Source of the DNA: Nostoc sp. NIES-3756
GTDB lineage: Bacteria > Cyanobacteriota > Cyanobacteriia > Cyanobacteriales > Nostocaceae
Assembly: GCF_001548375.1 (NCBI RefSeq)
Contig: NZ_AP017295.1
Location: forward strand, 5,118,501-5,182,500
Direction: 5' to 3'
Length of the DNA: 64,000 bases
In this document: positions 26,405-36,938 of the stretch, piece after piece
How the letters are laid out: every line of letters begins with the position of its first letter
Position numbering within the stretch: position 1 is the first letter of the stretch
Translations under genes and position numbers: made by a program
Notes under the pieces: generated by a model
Databases searched by the model: none
Told to the model about the DNA's origin: nothing
What the model saw: the letters and a program-made list of their open reading frames with translations, nothing else

Positions 26405-29400
26405 ATGGGTGTAACACCTCGTCCTGGCTATGATTATCAAGTAGGGGGTAATTTACCACTTGATGCGCAAACTTACGTGTGGCGAAAAGCTGACCAAGAC
26501 TTATATGAAAGCTTGAAACGAGGCGAGTTCTGTTACATTCTTAACTCCCGACAGATGGGCAAATCTAGCTTGCGAGTAAAGACAAAGCAACGCTTGCAAC
26601 TGGAAGGGTTTGCCTGTGCTGAAATTGATATTACTGGGATTGGTACAGAAACAATCGAACCAGAACAATGGTATGCGGGAATAATTGACAGTTTAGTAAA
26701 TAGTTTTGACCTTTACACTACTTTTGATTTGAATACTTGGTGGGAAGAGAATGAATTACTTTCACCTGTACAAAAATTAAGCAAGTTTATTGATACAGTA
26801 CTTTTAAAAGAAATTATTAGTAATATTGTCATATTTATTGATGAAATTGATAGTATTCTCAATTTAAAATTTCCTTTAGATGACTTTTTTGCAGTTATTC
26901 GCAACTTTTATCAACGACGGGCAGACAAACAAGAGTATAATCGCCTCACCTTTACTCTAATTGGCGTTTCCACTCCCTCTGATTTAATTAAAGATAAAAG
27001 ACGCACATCTTTTAACATTGGTCATGCAATAGACTTGACGGGATTTCAACTTGCAGAAGCGCAACCATTAGCTGAGGGATTAGCAACTGTAGGCGATCGC
27101 CAAGAATTACTCAAAGTTATTTTAGACTGGACAGGAGGACAACCGTTTCTGACCCAAAAGCTATGTAAATTGGTGGTGGAATGCGGTAAACAAAAAGAGC
27201 AAAGCGAAGAACAACCTATTGCAGACTGGGTAGAAACGGTAGTGCGATCACGTATTATTGATAACTGGGAAGCACAAGATGATCCAGAACATTTAAAAAC
27301 CATCCGCGATCGCATTTTACGCAGAAACAGACAAAATAGTGGGCGATTATTAGGGTTATGTCAGCAAATTTTGCAGCAGGGAGAGGTTGCAGCTGATAAT
27401 AGTGCTGAACAGGAAGAACTACGGCTCACTGGCTTAGTAGTGAGGCGGGATGGAAATCTGCAAGTTTATAATCGTTTGTATACAGAGGTATTTAACCTGC
27501 AATGGTGCGAAGCAGAACTAGCAAAACTTCGTCCCTATGCTGCTCTTTTAAATGATTGGGTAGCGAGTCAGCGTCTAGATGAGTCACGTTTATTGCGAGG
27601 AAAAGCACTAGAAGATGCTCAAGCTTGGGCAGCAGATAAAAGTTTAGCTGATTTAGACTACCAATTTTTAGATGCTAGTCAAAAACTGAAAACGCGGGAG
27701 CTTGAGAGACAATTTGAGTTAGAAATTGCAAAACAAAAAGTTGCAGCACAAAAGCAAATAACTAGAAATGTAATTGCGATCGCATCTATATCTATAACTC
27801 TTATCTCTATCACTGCTATTTTTGCTCTATTCCAATGGAGACAAGCAGATAGGCAACAAATCCAAGCATTAACAAGCTCTGCCAATGCAAAATACGTAAG
27901 TAACCGAAATACTTTTGATGCCTTAATAGATGCTCTTAAAGCAGCAAAAAGTTTTAAACAGTCTATTTGGTATAGTAACGATACTGTACTGAGAACTCAA
28001 GTTACGGATGCCTTGAGTAATGCAATTTACAGAGTCAGAGAAAGCAATATCTTAGAAGGACATCAAGGCTATGTGATGCAGGCTCGGTTTAGCCCTGATG
28101 GCAAGCTAATAGCCACTGCCAGTTACGATAAAACTGTTAAACTCTGGAACTCAGATGGCAAAGAAATTTTAACAATACCCCATGATAATTTGGTTGTGGA
28201 TGTCAGTTTCAGCCATAACGGGCAGATCATAGCTACTGCCTGTCGAGATGGCATTGCCAGACTTTGGAATCTGCAAGGTAAGCTGCTTGTTGCTCTGCAA
28301 GGACATCAAGGCGATGTGTGGAGTGTGGCTTTTAGTCCCGACGGCAAGACAATTGCTACAGCCAGTCAAGATAATACAGTTAAACTTTGGTCATTAGATG
28401 GTCGTCTGCTCAAGATTTTAAATGGCCATAATGGAGCAGTTTACAGTGTTACTTTTAGTCGTGATGGGAAGATTGCTACAGCTAGTTATGACAATAGAGT
28501 AAAACTCTGGGATGCTCAAGGCAATTTAATAAAGACCTTGAATGGACATAAAGCTGCTGTGTTGAGTGTAAGTTTTAGTCCTGATGGTAAAACTCTAGCC
28601 TCTGCTAGTAATGACCGAACCGTTATTCTATGGGATGTAGCGAAAACTCAGCAAATTGCCTCACCCATAAAACACCCAAATATAGTCAGAAATGTTGTTT
28701 TTAGTCCTGATGGTGAAACAATTGCTAGTGCCGATGAAGAGGGAACAATCAGACTTTGGAGTAGTCGGGACTATACCCTACTGGAAACTTTAAATGGACA
28801 TAAAGGTGGAGTCACGAGTCTTAATTTTCATCCTCAAGGTAATATACTTGCTTCTACAAGTTATGACAAAACAGTTAAGCTGTGGCAAACAAATGACTGG
28901 CTGACTACTTTAAATGGGCATAGTCAAGCAATTTATAGCGTTGATATCAACCCCAAAGGCAACATGATTGCAACGGCCAGTGGTGACAACACAGTGAAAT
29001 TGTGGAACCTTCGGGGAAAACAACTGAAAACACTGGTGGGGCATACAGAACCCATTGCTAGTGTCGTGTTCAGCGCAGATGGACAAATGATTGTTAGTGG
29101 TGGTGATGATAGAACCGTTAGGCGATGGAATTTGCAAGGACAGGAACTTACCCCACCCCTAACAGGACATAACAACTCAGTTACTAATGTTGCTGTCAGC
29201 AAAGATAATAATACAATTGCCTCTGCCAGCTTTGACGATACTGTAAAACTGTGGACTCGCCAAGGAAAACTGTTAAGGACTCTCACAGGCAATATTAAAA
29301 AAATCTCAAGTGTAAGTTTTAGTCCAGATGGAAAGATTGTCGCTTCTGCCAGCCAAGATACTGGCACAGTACAACTCTGGAACAGCGACGGAAGTCGCTT

Positions 29401-29854
29401 GCGTGACTGGAAAGCCCACAAAGCCTCAATTTACAACATCCGGTTCAGCCCTGATAGTCAAATTATTGCTACTGCCAGCGAAGATAATACAGTGAAGTTG
29501 TGGAATCTGGATGGTCGTGAAATCAAGTCGTTAACAGGTCATACTGCGGGAATTTGGGGTTTAGATTTTAGCCCCAACGGAAAAATGATTGCTACAGGCA
29601 GTGATGATGGTACAGTTAAAATATGGTCAGATGCAGGTGTTCCCCTTTTAACCATTACTGGCGATCGCTCTCCTTTTAACGCAGTAAAATTTAGCCCTGA
29701 TAGCAGAATCCTAGCTATTGCTAGTTCAAACAGAACGGCAACGCTTTTAAATATAGACAACTTAAGCCTAGAAACATTTACTGTGCGTGGATGTAACTGG
29801 TTATGGAACTATTTAGAAAATAACCCAAATGCTCCAAATGATATTTGTAAGTAA
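26405..29854 (+). CDS. AAA-like NTPase with 14 C-terminal WD40 repeats
   Basis: The 1149-residue product starts with an AAA-like (AAA_35-type) domain. The lead is [20 protein letters not shown], then the P-loop [14 protein letters not shown] (about 46-59) and a Walker [13 protein letters not shown] (about 141-152). A helical region and one membrane helix (about 455-477) follow. From about residue 550 I count 14 WD40 units, enough for two seven-bladed propellers, each with a FSPDGK…TVKLW pattern. Such cyanobacterial proteins are thought to be signal-sensing STAND-like switches. The papain-like protease gene starts 69 bases downstream, so the pair may form a sensor-effector unit. The function is untested. 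Confidence 0.85.
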   Translation: MGVTPRPGYDYQVGGNLPLDAQTYVWRKADQDLYESLKRGEFCYILNSRQMGKSSLRVKTKQRLQLEGFACAEIDITGIGTETIEPEQWYAGIIDSLVNSFDLYTTFDLNTWWEENELLSPVQKLSKFIDTVLLKEIISNIVIFIDEIDSILNLKFPLDDFFAVIRNFYQRRADKQEYNRLTFTLIGVSTPSDLIKDKRRTSFNIGHAIDLTGFQLAEAQPLAEGLATVGDRQELLKVILDWTGGQPFLTQKLCKLVVECGKQKEQSEEQPIADWVETVVRSRIIDNWEAQDDPEHLKTIRDRILRRNRQNSGRLLGLCQQILQQGEVAADNSAEQEELRLTGLVVRRDGNLQVYNRLYTEVFNLQWCEAELAKLRPYAALLNDWVASQRLDESRLLRGKALEDAQAWAADKSLADLDYQFLDASQKLKTRELERQFELEIAKQKVAAQKQITRNVIAIASISITLISITAIFALFQWRQADRQQIQALTSSANAKYVSNRNTFDALIDALKAAKSFKQSIWYSNDTVLRTQVTDALSNAIYRVRESNILEGHQGYVMQARFSPDGKLIATASYDKTVKLWNSDGKEILTIPHDNLVVDVSFSHNGQIIATACRDGIARLWNLQGKLLVALQGHQGDVWSVAFSPDGKTIATASQDNTVKLWSLDGRLLKILNGHNGAVYSVTFSRDGKIATASYDNRVKLWDAQGNLIKTLNGHKAAVLSVSFSPDGKTLASASNDRTVILWDVAKTQQIASPIKHPNIVRNVVFSPDGETIASADEEGTIRLWSSRDYTLLETLNGHKGGVTSLNFHPQGNILASTSYDKTVKLWQTNDWLTTLNGHSQAIYSVDINPKGNMIATASGDNTVKLWNLRGKQLKTLVGHTEPIASVVFSADGQMIVSGGDDRTVRRWNLQGQELTPPLTGHNNSVTNVAVSKDNNTIASASFDDTVKLWTRQGKLLRTLTGNIKKISSVSFSPDGKIVASASQDTGTVQLWNSDGSRLRDWKAHKASIYNIRFSPDSQIIATASEDNTVKLWNLDGREIKSLTGHTAGIWGLDFSPNGKMIATGSDDGTVKIWSDAGVPLLTITGDRSPFNAVKFSPDSRILAIASSNRTATLLNIDNLSLETFTVRGCNWLWNYLENNPNAPNDICK

Positions 29855-29923
29855 ATCAAAATATAGCTCATATTTTAATAGCTCAAATTTATAGTTAATT
29901 ATAAATAAAGTTAAGAGGAAATC

Positions 29924-32320
29924 ATGGAAAGTAACAATAACCAGCAACAAAAACAGTTATGGACAAAAAAAGGATTAGGCTGGGTTCCAGACTATCCAGA
30001 CCTACGAGATTATCATTTAGAGAAAGAAGAAGGTGCCAGAAATAAACTTACTTTCAAAATAGAAGAAAGAACTCATGGTTTGGAAAAAATTATAGAAGCT
30101 TTATTAAGCTTAATTGCTGAGACAAAAAGTTGTACACAAGAAGAAAGAATAAATGAATTTAAAAGAAAAATATTTGGAAATATAGTATTCGCCGGAATTA
30201 GAGTACATAAATTATTAATCAATGAGCATAAGAATAATGAACATAAAAATATAGATGCAGAAAAACTAGATAAGAAGTATCCTCTTAATATCATTGATTA
30301 TCAAAGTATACTTTCAAAACAAACGACGGAATTAAAAACATATCTTGCTGTTTTGAAAATGCAAGAAAGCGCAAATCATAATACAGAAAATTCAAGTGGC
30401 ATAAATTTTAGTTGTGTGCAAGACATAGTGGAATGGATTAGAGATGAAAAATATGATGACAAGACTGAGTTGCTGGTAAAGGAGATTCAAGAGCGTTCAG
30501 GGATTCTTTCTGATGGCATAGTTGGATTGGAAACTTACATAACTTTAAATGAAAAATTTTCCAAAAATAAAACATCACAACAAAATAAGGAAGTTAAAAA
30601 AGGTTTATCGAGAATAAAGTTTTTCTCTGTTACTTCATTAATTTCTAGAGAACAGTTTGCAATAATATTAAGTATTTTCAAATCGAAAGTAATAGAACAA
30701 ATTGAAGATGAATCTATAAAAAGCAAAAAAAATATTTTTGAATATAATTTTTTAAAGAATATAGAATTAGAAGAAGATTTATTTGAAAAAATATTTGAAG
30801 AAAAAAAATATGAGAATTTAGAAGAAATTAAAAGATTTATTAGTGAAACATGTGTTTGCAATGATAACAGTGACATACCTCAATCTGAGGATATAGTAAC
30901 ATTGTTGCAAAATTCATCTGTAACTGAACCAATATTTTCAGTTATATTAAAGATAATTTATCCTTTATCTCAATGGAATGACCTAACTTGGGAAGAAGTG
31001 ATACAACAAGGTTTTGACAAGTTTGAAGAAATTGCTAATGATAGTCAACAGGATCATAGGTCTAGTAATTCAAATATAGAACCTGGGTATTCTGAAACAG
31101 AACTAATAGAAAATGCAATTTCTCAAACACTATCTCTTATTAAATTAGAACTTTCTTCTATAGAAGATACACAAAACAAGACGATTATATTCTTATACTT
31201 TCTGCTTAAGAAGTATCTAAATAGATTTAAAAAATATATTTTCAAAGCGGAAGCAGAAGTTAAGAAAAAAAATAAAAATAATATTTTTGATAAAAAAGAA
31301 GTATTTGAAATAAAACTTTTATCTAATGATGAGTTTATACCTTCAAATTCAGACAAACAAGAATCAAACAATGTAAAAGAGTTATTTTCTAGTTTAGATT
31401 TACATATACCCATAGTCATGAGTGACGTTTATCTAAGAGAGTTGTCACGATTGCAAAAAGAAAAAGACTCATCGAAAAAACTCTATTTTCTTCTTCCTAC
31501 AGTAATTGACTTGAGCTTTTGGTGTTCTCCAGTGAGAGACCAAGGCTCGTTAAATTCTTGTACTGCATTTGCAGCGATCGCACTATTAGAATATTTTGAA
31601 AATAGAAACTTTGGTCAGACAATAGATGCTTCTCCTTTATTTCTCTATAAAGCTGCACGTAAAAAAATGAATGTTGAAGGAGATGTGGGTGCATCTATCC
31701 GCGAAACAATGAAGGTTTTAGCACTATTTGGTGTGCCACCTGAAGAATCATGGCCTTATGAAGAAGATAGATTTGATAAAGAACCAGACCCTTATTGCTA
31801 TGCCTATGCACAAAACTATAAAAGTCTAAAATACTTTCTTCTAGATTATGCGGGTATCACAACAGAAAGCCTATTATTTCAAGTGAAAGCAGTTTTAGCT
31901 GCTGGCTTTCCTTGTATTTTTGGTTTGACACTTTATACTTCAGTGTATGAAAAAACTAACTATGAAAAGGGTTATATCCCATACCCAGATGCGAATAAAG
32001 ATAAGGTAGTGGGTGGGCATACTGCCGTTGTAGTTGGGTATGATGATTTTAAATTTATCCGGTGTGCTAATCGTCAATACTATTCAAGAGGAGCATTCTT
32101 AATCAGAAACTCTTGGGGTGCGGAATGGGGTGTAAATGGTTATGGATGGCTTCCCTATGACTACGTTCTTGCTGGACTCACATCTGCTTGGTGGTCATTA
32201 TTAAAAGCAGAGTGGTTTGATGAAAGCAATTTTGGCCCGACTAGACAAGGTGGTGCAGGGGTAAATCGTGATGTTCAAGGTTCTTCACCTCCACCTCCAC
32301 CTCAACCTAAATCTAAATAG
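29924..32320 (+). CDS. Large protein with C-terminal papain-like (C1A) cysteine peptidase domain
   Basis: The 798-residue product begins with a short tag also seen in C1 peptidases (GLGWVPDYPDLRDYHLE). The long middle (about 30-515) is very AT-rich in DNA and Lys/Glu/Asn-rich in protein. A weak peptidoglycan-binding-like stretch (IQERSGILSDGIVGLETYI) lies near 185-203. The C-terminal peptidase has Cys546 (RDQGSLNSCTAFAA), His699 (GGHTAVVVGYDD) and Asn729 (IRNSWGAEWG), so it is predicted active. The extreme end is Pro-rich. An AAGAGG ribosome site precedes the ATG. It follows the AAA-WD40 gene closely. Its substrate is unknown. Confidence 0.8.
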   Translation: MESNNNQQQKQLWTKKGLGWVPDYPDLRDYHLEKEEGARNKLTFKIEERTHGLEKIIEALLSLIAETKSCTQEERINEFKRKIFGNIVFAGIRVHKLLINEHKNNEHKNIDAEKLDKKYPLNIIDYQSILSKQTTELKTYLAVLKMQESANHNTENSSGINFSCVQDIVEWIRDEKYDDKTELLVKEIQERSGILSDGIVGLETYITLNEKFSKNKTSQQNKEVKKGLSRIKFFSVTSLISREQFAIILSIFKSKVIEQIEDESIKSKKNIFEYNFLKNIELEEDLFEKIFEEKKYENLEEIKRFISETCVCNDNSDIPQSEDIVTLLQNSSVTEPIFSVILKIIYPLSQWNDLTWEEVIQQGFDKFEEIANDSQQDHRSSNSNIEPGYSETELIENAISQTLSLIKLELSSIEDTQNKTIIFLYFLLKKYLNRFKKYIFKAEAEVKKKNKNNIFDKKEVFEIKLLSNDEFIPSNSDKQESNNVKELFSSLDLHIPIVMSDVYLRELSRLQKEKDSSKKLYFLLPTVIDLSFWCSPVRDQGSLNSCTAFAAIALLEYFENRNFGQTIDASPLFLYKAARKKMNVEGDVGASIRETMKVLALFGVPPEESWPYEEDRFDKEPDPYCYAYAQNYKSLKYFLLDYAGITTESLLFQVKAVLAAGFPCIFGLTLYTSVYEKTNYEKGYIPYPDANKDKVVGGHTAVVVGYDDFKFIRCANRQYYSRGAFLIRNSWGAEWGVNGYGWLPYDYVLAGLTSAWWSLLKAEWFDESNFGPTRQGGAGVNRDVQGSSPPPPPQPKSK

Positions 32321-32434
32321 TATTTTCTATTTCCCTTCCAAAATCATCTACATTCGTAAAAAATTTAGCAGTCTCTAATATTAAAGTTTAGTAGTCAGTG
32401 GTGAAGACATTTCATTAACAACTGACTACTAAGC

Positions 32435-32440
32435 TAATTA
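32435..32440 (+). repeat. IS982 target-site duplication, left copy
   Basis: TAATTA abuts the left inverted repeat of the insertion sequence; an identical copy abuts the right end at 33403-33408. Confidence 0.75.
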
Positions 32441-33402
32441 ACCTGAGTTCGGGTTAAAGATAAGAAGGTAAAACCCAGTCCAGATGTAGGCTAGGCTTCT
32501 TAGGTTGATGACAATAAGCAATTAATCCGCACAAAACGTTGACGCAAAAATTAACGGGACTACGGTGTCGAGAATGCTCAATTTGAGAAATGTTTTTGAG
32601 TTGGTCGTTAATAGTCTCAATAATGGAGCGTTTACGAGACAAAAGCTTGTCATGAAGACGCATCAAGTTATTCTTCATATTGCGACGAGGCTTGGCAAAA
32701 AATTCAATGCCGAAGTCATTTAAAAGTTGAGTTGCCAGTTTTTGGGACACATAACCTCTATCGGCAAAGATTTTACCAAACAGACCACTAAGTAAATCAT
32801 GTACAGGTTGGCGGTCGTCAACATTACCGGGAGTCAAAGCCACATTTAATAGTTGACCAAACTCGTTGACGACAAGATGCAACTTAAAACCAAAAAACCA
32901 ATCGACAGAAGTCTTACCACGACTGGCTAAGTCTTTAAATACCCGATGCCTGGAAATCCGACGATTATGGCAGACTTTCAAGCTAGTAGAATCAATAAAA
33001 CCGATACCCGTACACCTACCAAAACAATGCTTCAAATAAACGCATAACGGTATCAAGGTGGATGGTAGCCATTCAATAAATCTTTGATAACTGGGCAATC
33101 CTGGAAATGCACTATTCCAGTATTGTTTGACTTGGTTTAAATAAAAGTACTTGAAATCCCGATAGTGATTTTGATGAAAAGCGATGAGAATTGTCATGAT
33201 TTCACTCAAGCATAGGCTTTTTTCTCTCTTGCGTTTGATTGCTCCATGACTCAATAGCTTTCTGTGCCATTGCGCTTCAAACGCTTGGCAGAAATCATCT
33301 ACATGACAGAACAAAGCTTCTAAACTATACATAGGACAGGTTGCTGGATTTAACGCTATTTTCAGCTTAGTACCTGTCCCTTTCCTTATCCCGAACTCAG
33401 GT
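32441..33402 (-). mobile_element. Complete IS982-family insertion sequence
   Basis: The 962-base element is bounded by perfect 13-base inverted repeats: ACCTGAGTTCGGG at 32441-32453 and CCCGAACTCAGGT at 33390-33402. It is flanked by a 6-base direct repeat, TAATTA. It carries one intact transposase gene. Intact ends and a perfect target duplication point to a recent insertion. Confidence 0.92.
32454..33332 (-). CDS. IS982-family transposase
   Basis: The 292-residue transposase is full length. The DDE residues are visible as GFIDSTSLKVCH (first Asp), IFADRGYVSQKLA (second Asp) and SIIETINDQLKNI (Glu). An N-terminal helical DNA-binding region contains LCLSEIMTILIAFHQNHYRD. The stop codon touches the left inverted repeat. 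No frameshift or internal stop is seen, so the element could be active. Confidence 0.92.
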   Translation of the reverse strand: MYSLEALFCHVDDFCQAFEAQWHRKLLSHGAIKRKREKSLCLSEIMTILIAFHQNHYRDFKYFYLNQVKQYWNSAFPGLPSYQRFIEWLPSTLIPLCVYLKHCFGRCTGIGFIDSTSLKVCHNRRISRHRVFKDLASRGKTSVDWFFGFKLHLVVNEFGQLLNVALTPGNVDDRQPVHDLLSGLFGKIFADRGYVSQKLATQLLNDFGIEFFAKPRRNMKNNLMRLHDKLLSRKRSIIETINDQLKNISQIEHSRHRSPVNFCVNVLCGLIAYCHQPKKPSLHLDWVLPSYL

Positions 33403-33408
33403 TAATTA
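33403..33408 (+). repeat. IS982 target-site duplication, right copy
   Basis: TAATTA directly follows the right inverted repeat. Its last three bases (33406-33408) are the stop codon of the O-methyltransferase gene on the minus strand. Confidence 0.75.
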
Positions 33409-34074
33409 AGAATTACGCTTCAATGCCAAGGTTAACCCATCGCCAATAGGAACTAGAGAAAGTGTAACCCTCTCATCATCGTGCAGTTTTTGATTTAAAG
33501 CGCGGATGGCTTGGGTACTTTCATCTTGAATTTGAGCATCTGCAACTCGTCCAGACCATAAGACATTATCAATAGCAATTAAGCCACCAGGACGGACTAA
33601 TTGCAAGGCGCGTTCGTAGTAAGCATCGTAGTTTTCCTTATCTGCGTCGATGAAGGCAAAATCAAATGTTCCAGCTTGCCCATCGGCTAGGAGTGCATCT
33701 AATGTCACAACGCCAGGAGCTAATCGTAAGTCGATTTTATCTGCAACCCCTGCTTGCTGCCAATAACGCCGCGCGATCGCAGTAAATTCTTCACTCACAT
33801 CACAAGCGATAATTTTGCCATCCGCAGGTAGCGCCAAGGCTACAGAAAGTGAACTATAACCAGTAAATACCCCAACTTCTAGAGTTTTCTTGGCTCCTAG
33901 TAACTGTACCAAAAGCCTCATAAACTGCCCTTGTTCTGGAGATATCTGCATTCTGCCGTTGGGATGGTTAGCAGTTTCTTGACGCAGTTTCCAGAGGATT
34001 TCCGGTTCTCGTACAGAGGCACTTAAAAGGTAATCGTAGAGTTGTTTATCAAGTCCAAGACTCTGTGTTGACAT
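33406..34074 (-). CDS. SAM-dependent O-methyltransferase (caffeoyl-CoA OMT type)
   Basis: The 222-residue product has the class I methyltransferase fold of the cation-dependent OMT family. Motif I is [20 protein letters not shown] near residues 63-82. The acidic residue binding ribose is in [11 protein letters not shown]. The metal site includes [17 protein letters not shown] near 137-153 and [12 protein letters not shown] near 167-178. Cyanobacterial relatives methylate small catechol-like or polyol substrates, but the substrate here is not known. An IS982 element has landed exactly at its stop codon without changing the protein. Confidence 0.85.
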   Translation of the reverse strand: MSTQSLGLDKQLYDYLLSASVREPEILWKLRQETANHPNGRMQISPEQGQFMRLLVQLLGAKKTLEVGVFTGYSSLSVALALPADGKIIACDVSEEFTAIARRYWQQAGVADKIDLRLAPGVVTLDALLADGQAGTFDFAFIDADKENYDAYYERALQLVRPGGLIAIDNVLWSGRVADAQIQDESTQAIRALNQKLHDDERVTLSLVPIGDGLTLALKRNS

Positions 34075-34137
34075 ACTTTGATGAGAAAATTGTAGGTATG
34101 TAGGGCTATACTATCGCTGAACTTTATAAGAAATGAC

Positions 34138-34545
34138 ATGATGCGATTATTTTTAACAGCAGTATTACTGATATTATTAGTAGGGTGTAACAACATTGGC
34201 TTATTACCCACTAGCCAGTTAGTGCAGAAAGCGATCGCACTTCAACTAGAACAAACTCAACAACAACTGAACCAACAGCTAGACTTAAATTTTCAAGGCT
34301 TTAAGATTCAACACCTGAAAATTCGCCAAGAACAACCACTGACAATCCAAAATTTACCCACTTTCCGAGTCTTGGGAACCTACGACTTAACATTTCAACT
34401 ACCCAAGAGACAGTTAACCAAACTGCAACAACCCTTTGATGTGTACCTGCAAATTCAACAAGAAGGTAAAACTTGGCGATTATTGCTTCCAGATAAGGGT
34501 AGTAAAGATACTGAAAAAGTTTGGCGTAGCTATCTTATTCCATAG
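34138..34545 (+). CDS. Putative lipoprotein of unknown function
   Basis: The 135-residue product begins with a lipoprotein signal (MMRLFLTAVLLILLVGCN) whose lipobox LVGC gives Cys17 as the likely lipidated residue. The rest is Gln-rich (QLEQTQQQLNQQLDL) and ends with a beta-rich part (FRVLGTYDLTFQLPKRQ). It is divergent from the O-methyltransferase with 63 bases between starts, so they share a promoter region. No enzymatic motif is seen. Confidence 0.7.
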   Translation: MMRLFLTAVLLILLVGCNNIGLLPTSQLVQKAIALQLEQTQQQLNQQLDLNFQGFKIQHLKIRQEQPLTIQNLPTFRVLGTYDLTFQLPKRQLTKLQQPFDVYLQIQQEGKTWRLLLPDKGSKDTEKVWRSYLIP

Positions 34546-34640
34546 AAATTATGTGCAAATAGAAAAAGCATCACAGATTTCTTTGTATAGGAGCTTAAGT
34601 ATAGCCATGATGAGATTAATTCTATTTGAGGTATGGCTAT

Positions 34641-35414
34641 ATGTATGCGTACTTTTTTATAAGTTCTATCACCGGAATTGCAGTTACCGTACTGGTAGCT
34701 TTTGGCTTACTACAATGGTTGCATATACCTGCGGGTAGCTTTCTTGATTGGATAATTGGTGGTGCGAGTTTTTGGTGGTTGTTGGTAATTGTCACTGTAC
34801 CTTGGAATATTCATTTTCAAGCTAAACAAGTTTTAGCAGAAGCAGCACAGTCAAGAGAAAGAGACATTCCTGTAGACGAAAGACAAGTGCGATATGTCCA
34901 GAGTTTAGCCAAGCGATCACTTTGGGTGGCTTTAGGTTTACACTTGTTCTCAACTATTGGTCTTTATACTCTCGCCGCTACTGGGATTAGTTCTGTCGGT
35001 TATATCGGTTCCGGTGCAGCTTTATTATTAACAATTCTCAGACCAGCAATTCGTGCTTATGAGTATATTTATGCACGATTGACAATGATTAGCCAAGATT
35101 GGAAATATCCACGGGAAGATATTGTAGAACTGCGTAATCGCTTTGTTGAATTAGAAGAAAAAGTTAGAGTTTTGGAAGACCAATTTAATTTAGAACACCC
35201 CTATTCTTTAGCAGCAACTCAACAACGTTTTGCTGATGAAACTCGTAAAGACTTAGCAAAAATTGGCGCTAATTTGGAAGAATTAAGGGCGATAAATCAC
35301 AATGAACATGAGCGATTATCTAGAGAAGCCAGAAATGCGATCGCTCAACTTTCCACTGATGGGCAATTCCTTGATCATGTGCGGGAAATCATTCGCTTTT
35401 TTAAGACAGCTTAA
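34641..35414 (+). CDS. Membrane protein with C-terminal coiled coil, function unknown
   Basis: I choose the ATG at 34641 (MYAYFFISS), with GAGG nine to twelve bases upstream; a TTG at 34626 would add five residues. The 257-residue protein has four hydrophobic segments in its first 145 residues, then a long charged helical tail rich in heptads (VELRNRFVELEEKVRVLEDQ). The conserved look of the membrane part and the tail suggests a cytoplasmic scaffold or tether. I do not recognise a named family. Confidence 0.65.
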   Translation: MYAYFFISSITGIAVTVLVAFGLLQWLHIPAGSFLDWIIGGASFWWLLVIVTVPWNIHFQAKQVLAEAAQSRERDIPVDERQVRYVQSLAKRSLWVALGLHLFSTIGLYTLAATGISSVGYIGSGAALLLTILRPAIRAYEYIYARLTMISQDWKYPREDIVELRNRFVELEEKVRVLEDQFNLEHPYSLAATQQRFADETRKDLAKIGANLEELRAINHNEHERLSREARNAIAQLSTDGQFLDHVREIIRFFKTA

Positions 35415-35462
35415 AGTAATATTTTGTTCGTTTAAAGACTTATCATATTGTGGAGGCTTAGT

Positions 35463-35507
35463 AATAGGTAATTAGTCGTCGGTAATGGTAGAAAACTATT
35501 ACCTATT
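35463..35507. terminator. Hairpin between convergent genes
   Basis: AATAGGTAAT at 35463-35472 pairs with ATTACCTATT at 35498-35507. It lies between the ends of the coiled-coil protein gene and miaB, where a bidirectional terminator would be expected. There is no long T-run. Confidence 0.35.
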
Positions 35508-35518
35508 ATCTATTGCCC

Positions 35519-36883
35519 TTAAACTGGCAACGCCTGACGCATTTCTATCGGTTCACCAGTCAAACTAAAAGCGCGAACTTCGTTAATTTTCACCTTAACT
35601 AATTGCCCTTTGAGTTGGTTAATATCTCCGGTGAAGAAGGTGAGACGATTTCCACGTGTACGTCCCATGACTTGGGTTTTGTCTTTGGGGTTTTGGTCTT
35701 CTACTAAGACTTCCTCTATGCGTCCCATGTAACGTTGCGATCGCTCGGCTGCTTTGACGTTAACTAAATGGTTTAATCTTTGTAGGCGATCGCTTTTTAC
35801 TTCTTCACTCAGTTGATTTTCCCACAAAGCGGCAGGTGTGCCTGGGCGGGGTGAGTAGGCGGCTGTGTTTAATTGGTCAAAGCCGATATCATCCACTAGT
35901 TTCAAGGTATTTTCAAACTGTTCTTCTGTCTCGCCTGGAAAACCAACAATAGCATCAGCACTAATGGAAGCATCTGGCATATATCGGCGAATGGTATCAA
36001 TAATCCGGCGATATTTCTCATGGGTATAACCCCGCGCCATCGCCTTTAATAGTTGGTTATCCCCAGATTGGAAAGGAATGTGGAAGTGTTCGCAAACCTT
36101 GGGTAACTCTGCACAAGCCTTAATCAACCTCTCAGTGAAATAACGAGGGTGACTAGTAGCAAATCTGAGCCTTTCTACTCCTGGCACATCATGGACGTAA
36201 TACAGCAGGTCTGTAAAGGTGTGGAGGTGTCTGCCCTCTGCTGTTACCCCTGGTAAATCTCTACCATAAGCGTCAATATTTTGACCGAGTAAGGTAATTT
36301 CTCTATAACCTTGCTGTCCCAATTGTTCCATTTCGGCTCGAATGGCTTCTGGTGTGCGGGACTGTTCCACGCCGCGCACGTTGGGAACTACGCAATAAGT
36401 ACAGCGTTCGTTACAGCCGTAAATCACATTTACCCAAGCTGTGACGCTGCTATCTCGCCGCGCTTGGGTGATATCTTCCATAATATGCACGGCTTCAGTA
36501 GCCACAACTTGATTCCCGGCAAACACCGACTCCAGCAAGTCTTTGAGACGGTTAGCGTGTTGTGGCCCCATGACTAAATCTAGTTCTGGCACTCGCCGTA
36601 ATAATGCTTCGCCTTCTTGTTGAGCAACACAACCAGCTACAACTAATGTTAAGTCTGGCTGTTCGTGTTTGCGCTTGGCTTGTCTACCAAGGTAAGAATA
36701 GACCTTCTGCTCGGCATTATCGCGGATAGTGCAGGTATTGTAGAGAATTACCTCTGCATTGTTGGGATCTTCACAAAACTCAAAGCCCATGTCTTCTAAG
36801 ATGCCAGCCATGCGCTCTGAGTCGGCTTTATTCATTTGGCAACCGAAGGTAGTAATGTGGTAGCGGCGTTTAGAAGTGGTCAT
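35519..36883 (-). CDS. miaB: tRNA-2-methylthio-N6-isopentenyladenosine synthase MiaB
   Basis: MiaB is a radical-SAM enzyme that adds a methylthio group to N6-isopentenyl-A37 of tRNAs. I start at the ATG 36883 ([16 protein letters not shown]), giving 454 residues; a TTG two codons earlier is possible. All three domains are present. The N-terminal UPF0004 domain has three Cys ligands ([25 protein letters not shown]). The radical-SAM motif is [16 protein letters not shown] near 145-160. The C-terminal TRAM domain includes [13 protein letters not shown]. The length is normal. Confidence 0.95.
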   Translation of the reverse strand: MTTSKRRYHITTFGCQMNKADSERMAGILEDMGFEFCEDPNNAEVILYNTCTIRDNAEQKVYSYLGRQAKRKHEQPDLTLVVAGCVAQQEGEALLRRVPELDLVMGPQHANRLKDLLESVFAGNQVVATEAVHIMEDITQARRDSSVTAWVNVIYGCNERCTYCVVPNVRGVEQSRTPEAIRAEMEQLGQQGYREITLLGQNIDAYGRDLPGVTAEGRHLHTFTDLLYYVHDVPGVERLRFATSHPRYFTERLIKACAELPKVCEHFHIPFQSGDNQLLKAMARGYTHEKYRRIIDTIRRYMPDASISADAIVGFPGETEEQFENTLKLVDDIGFDQLNTAAYSPRPGTPAALWENQLSEEVKSDRLQRLNHLVNVKAAERSQRYMGRIEEVLVEDQNPKDKTQVMGRTRGNRLTFFTGDINQLKGQLVKVKINEVRAFSLTGEPIEMRQALPV

Positions 36884-36938
36884 GGGCAATTATGCTGAGT
36901 TAGCTGGATGTTAAATATGCTTTGTCTTCTTCTCTATT

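Noticed and set aside
28910..29421. Two long minus-strand frames inside the WD40 gene.
   Set aside because: They mirror the repeated WD40 codons of the plus strand and have no ribosome site or family match.
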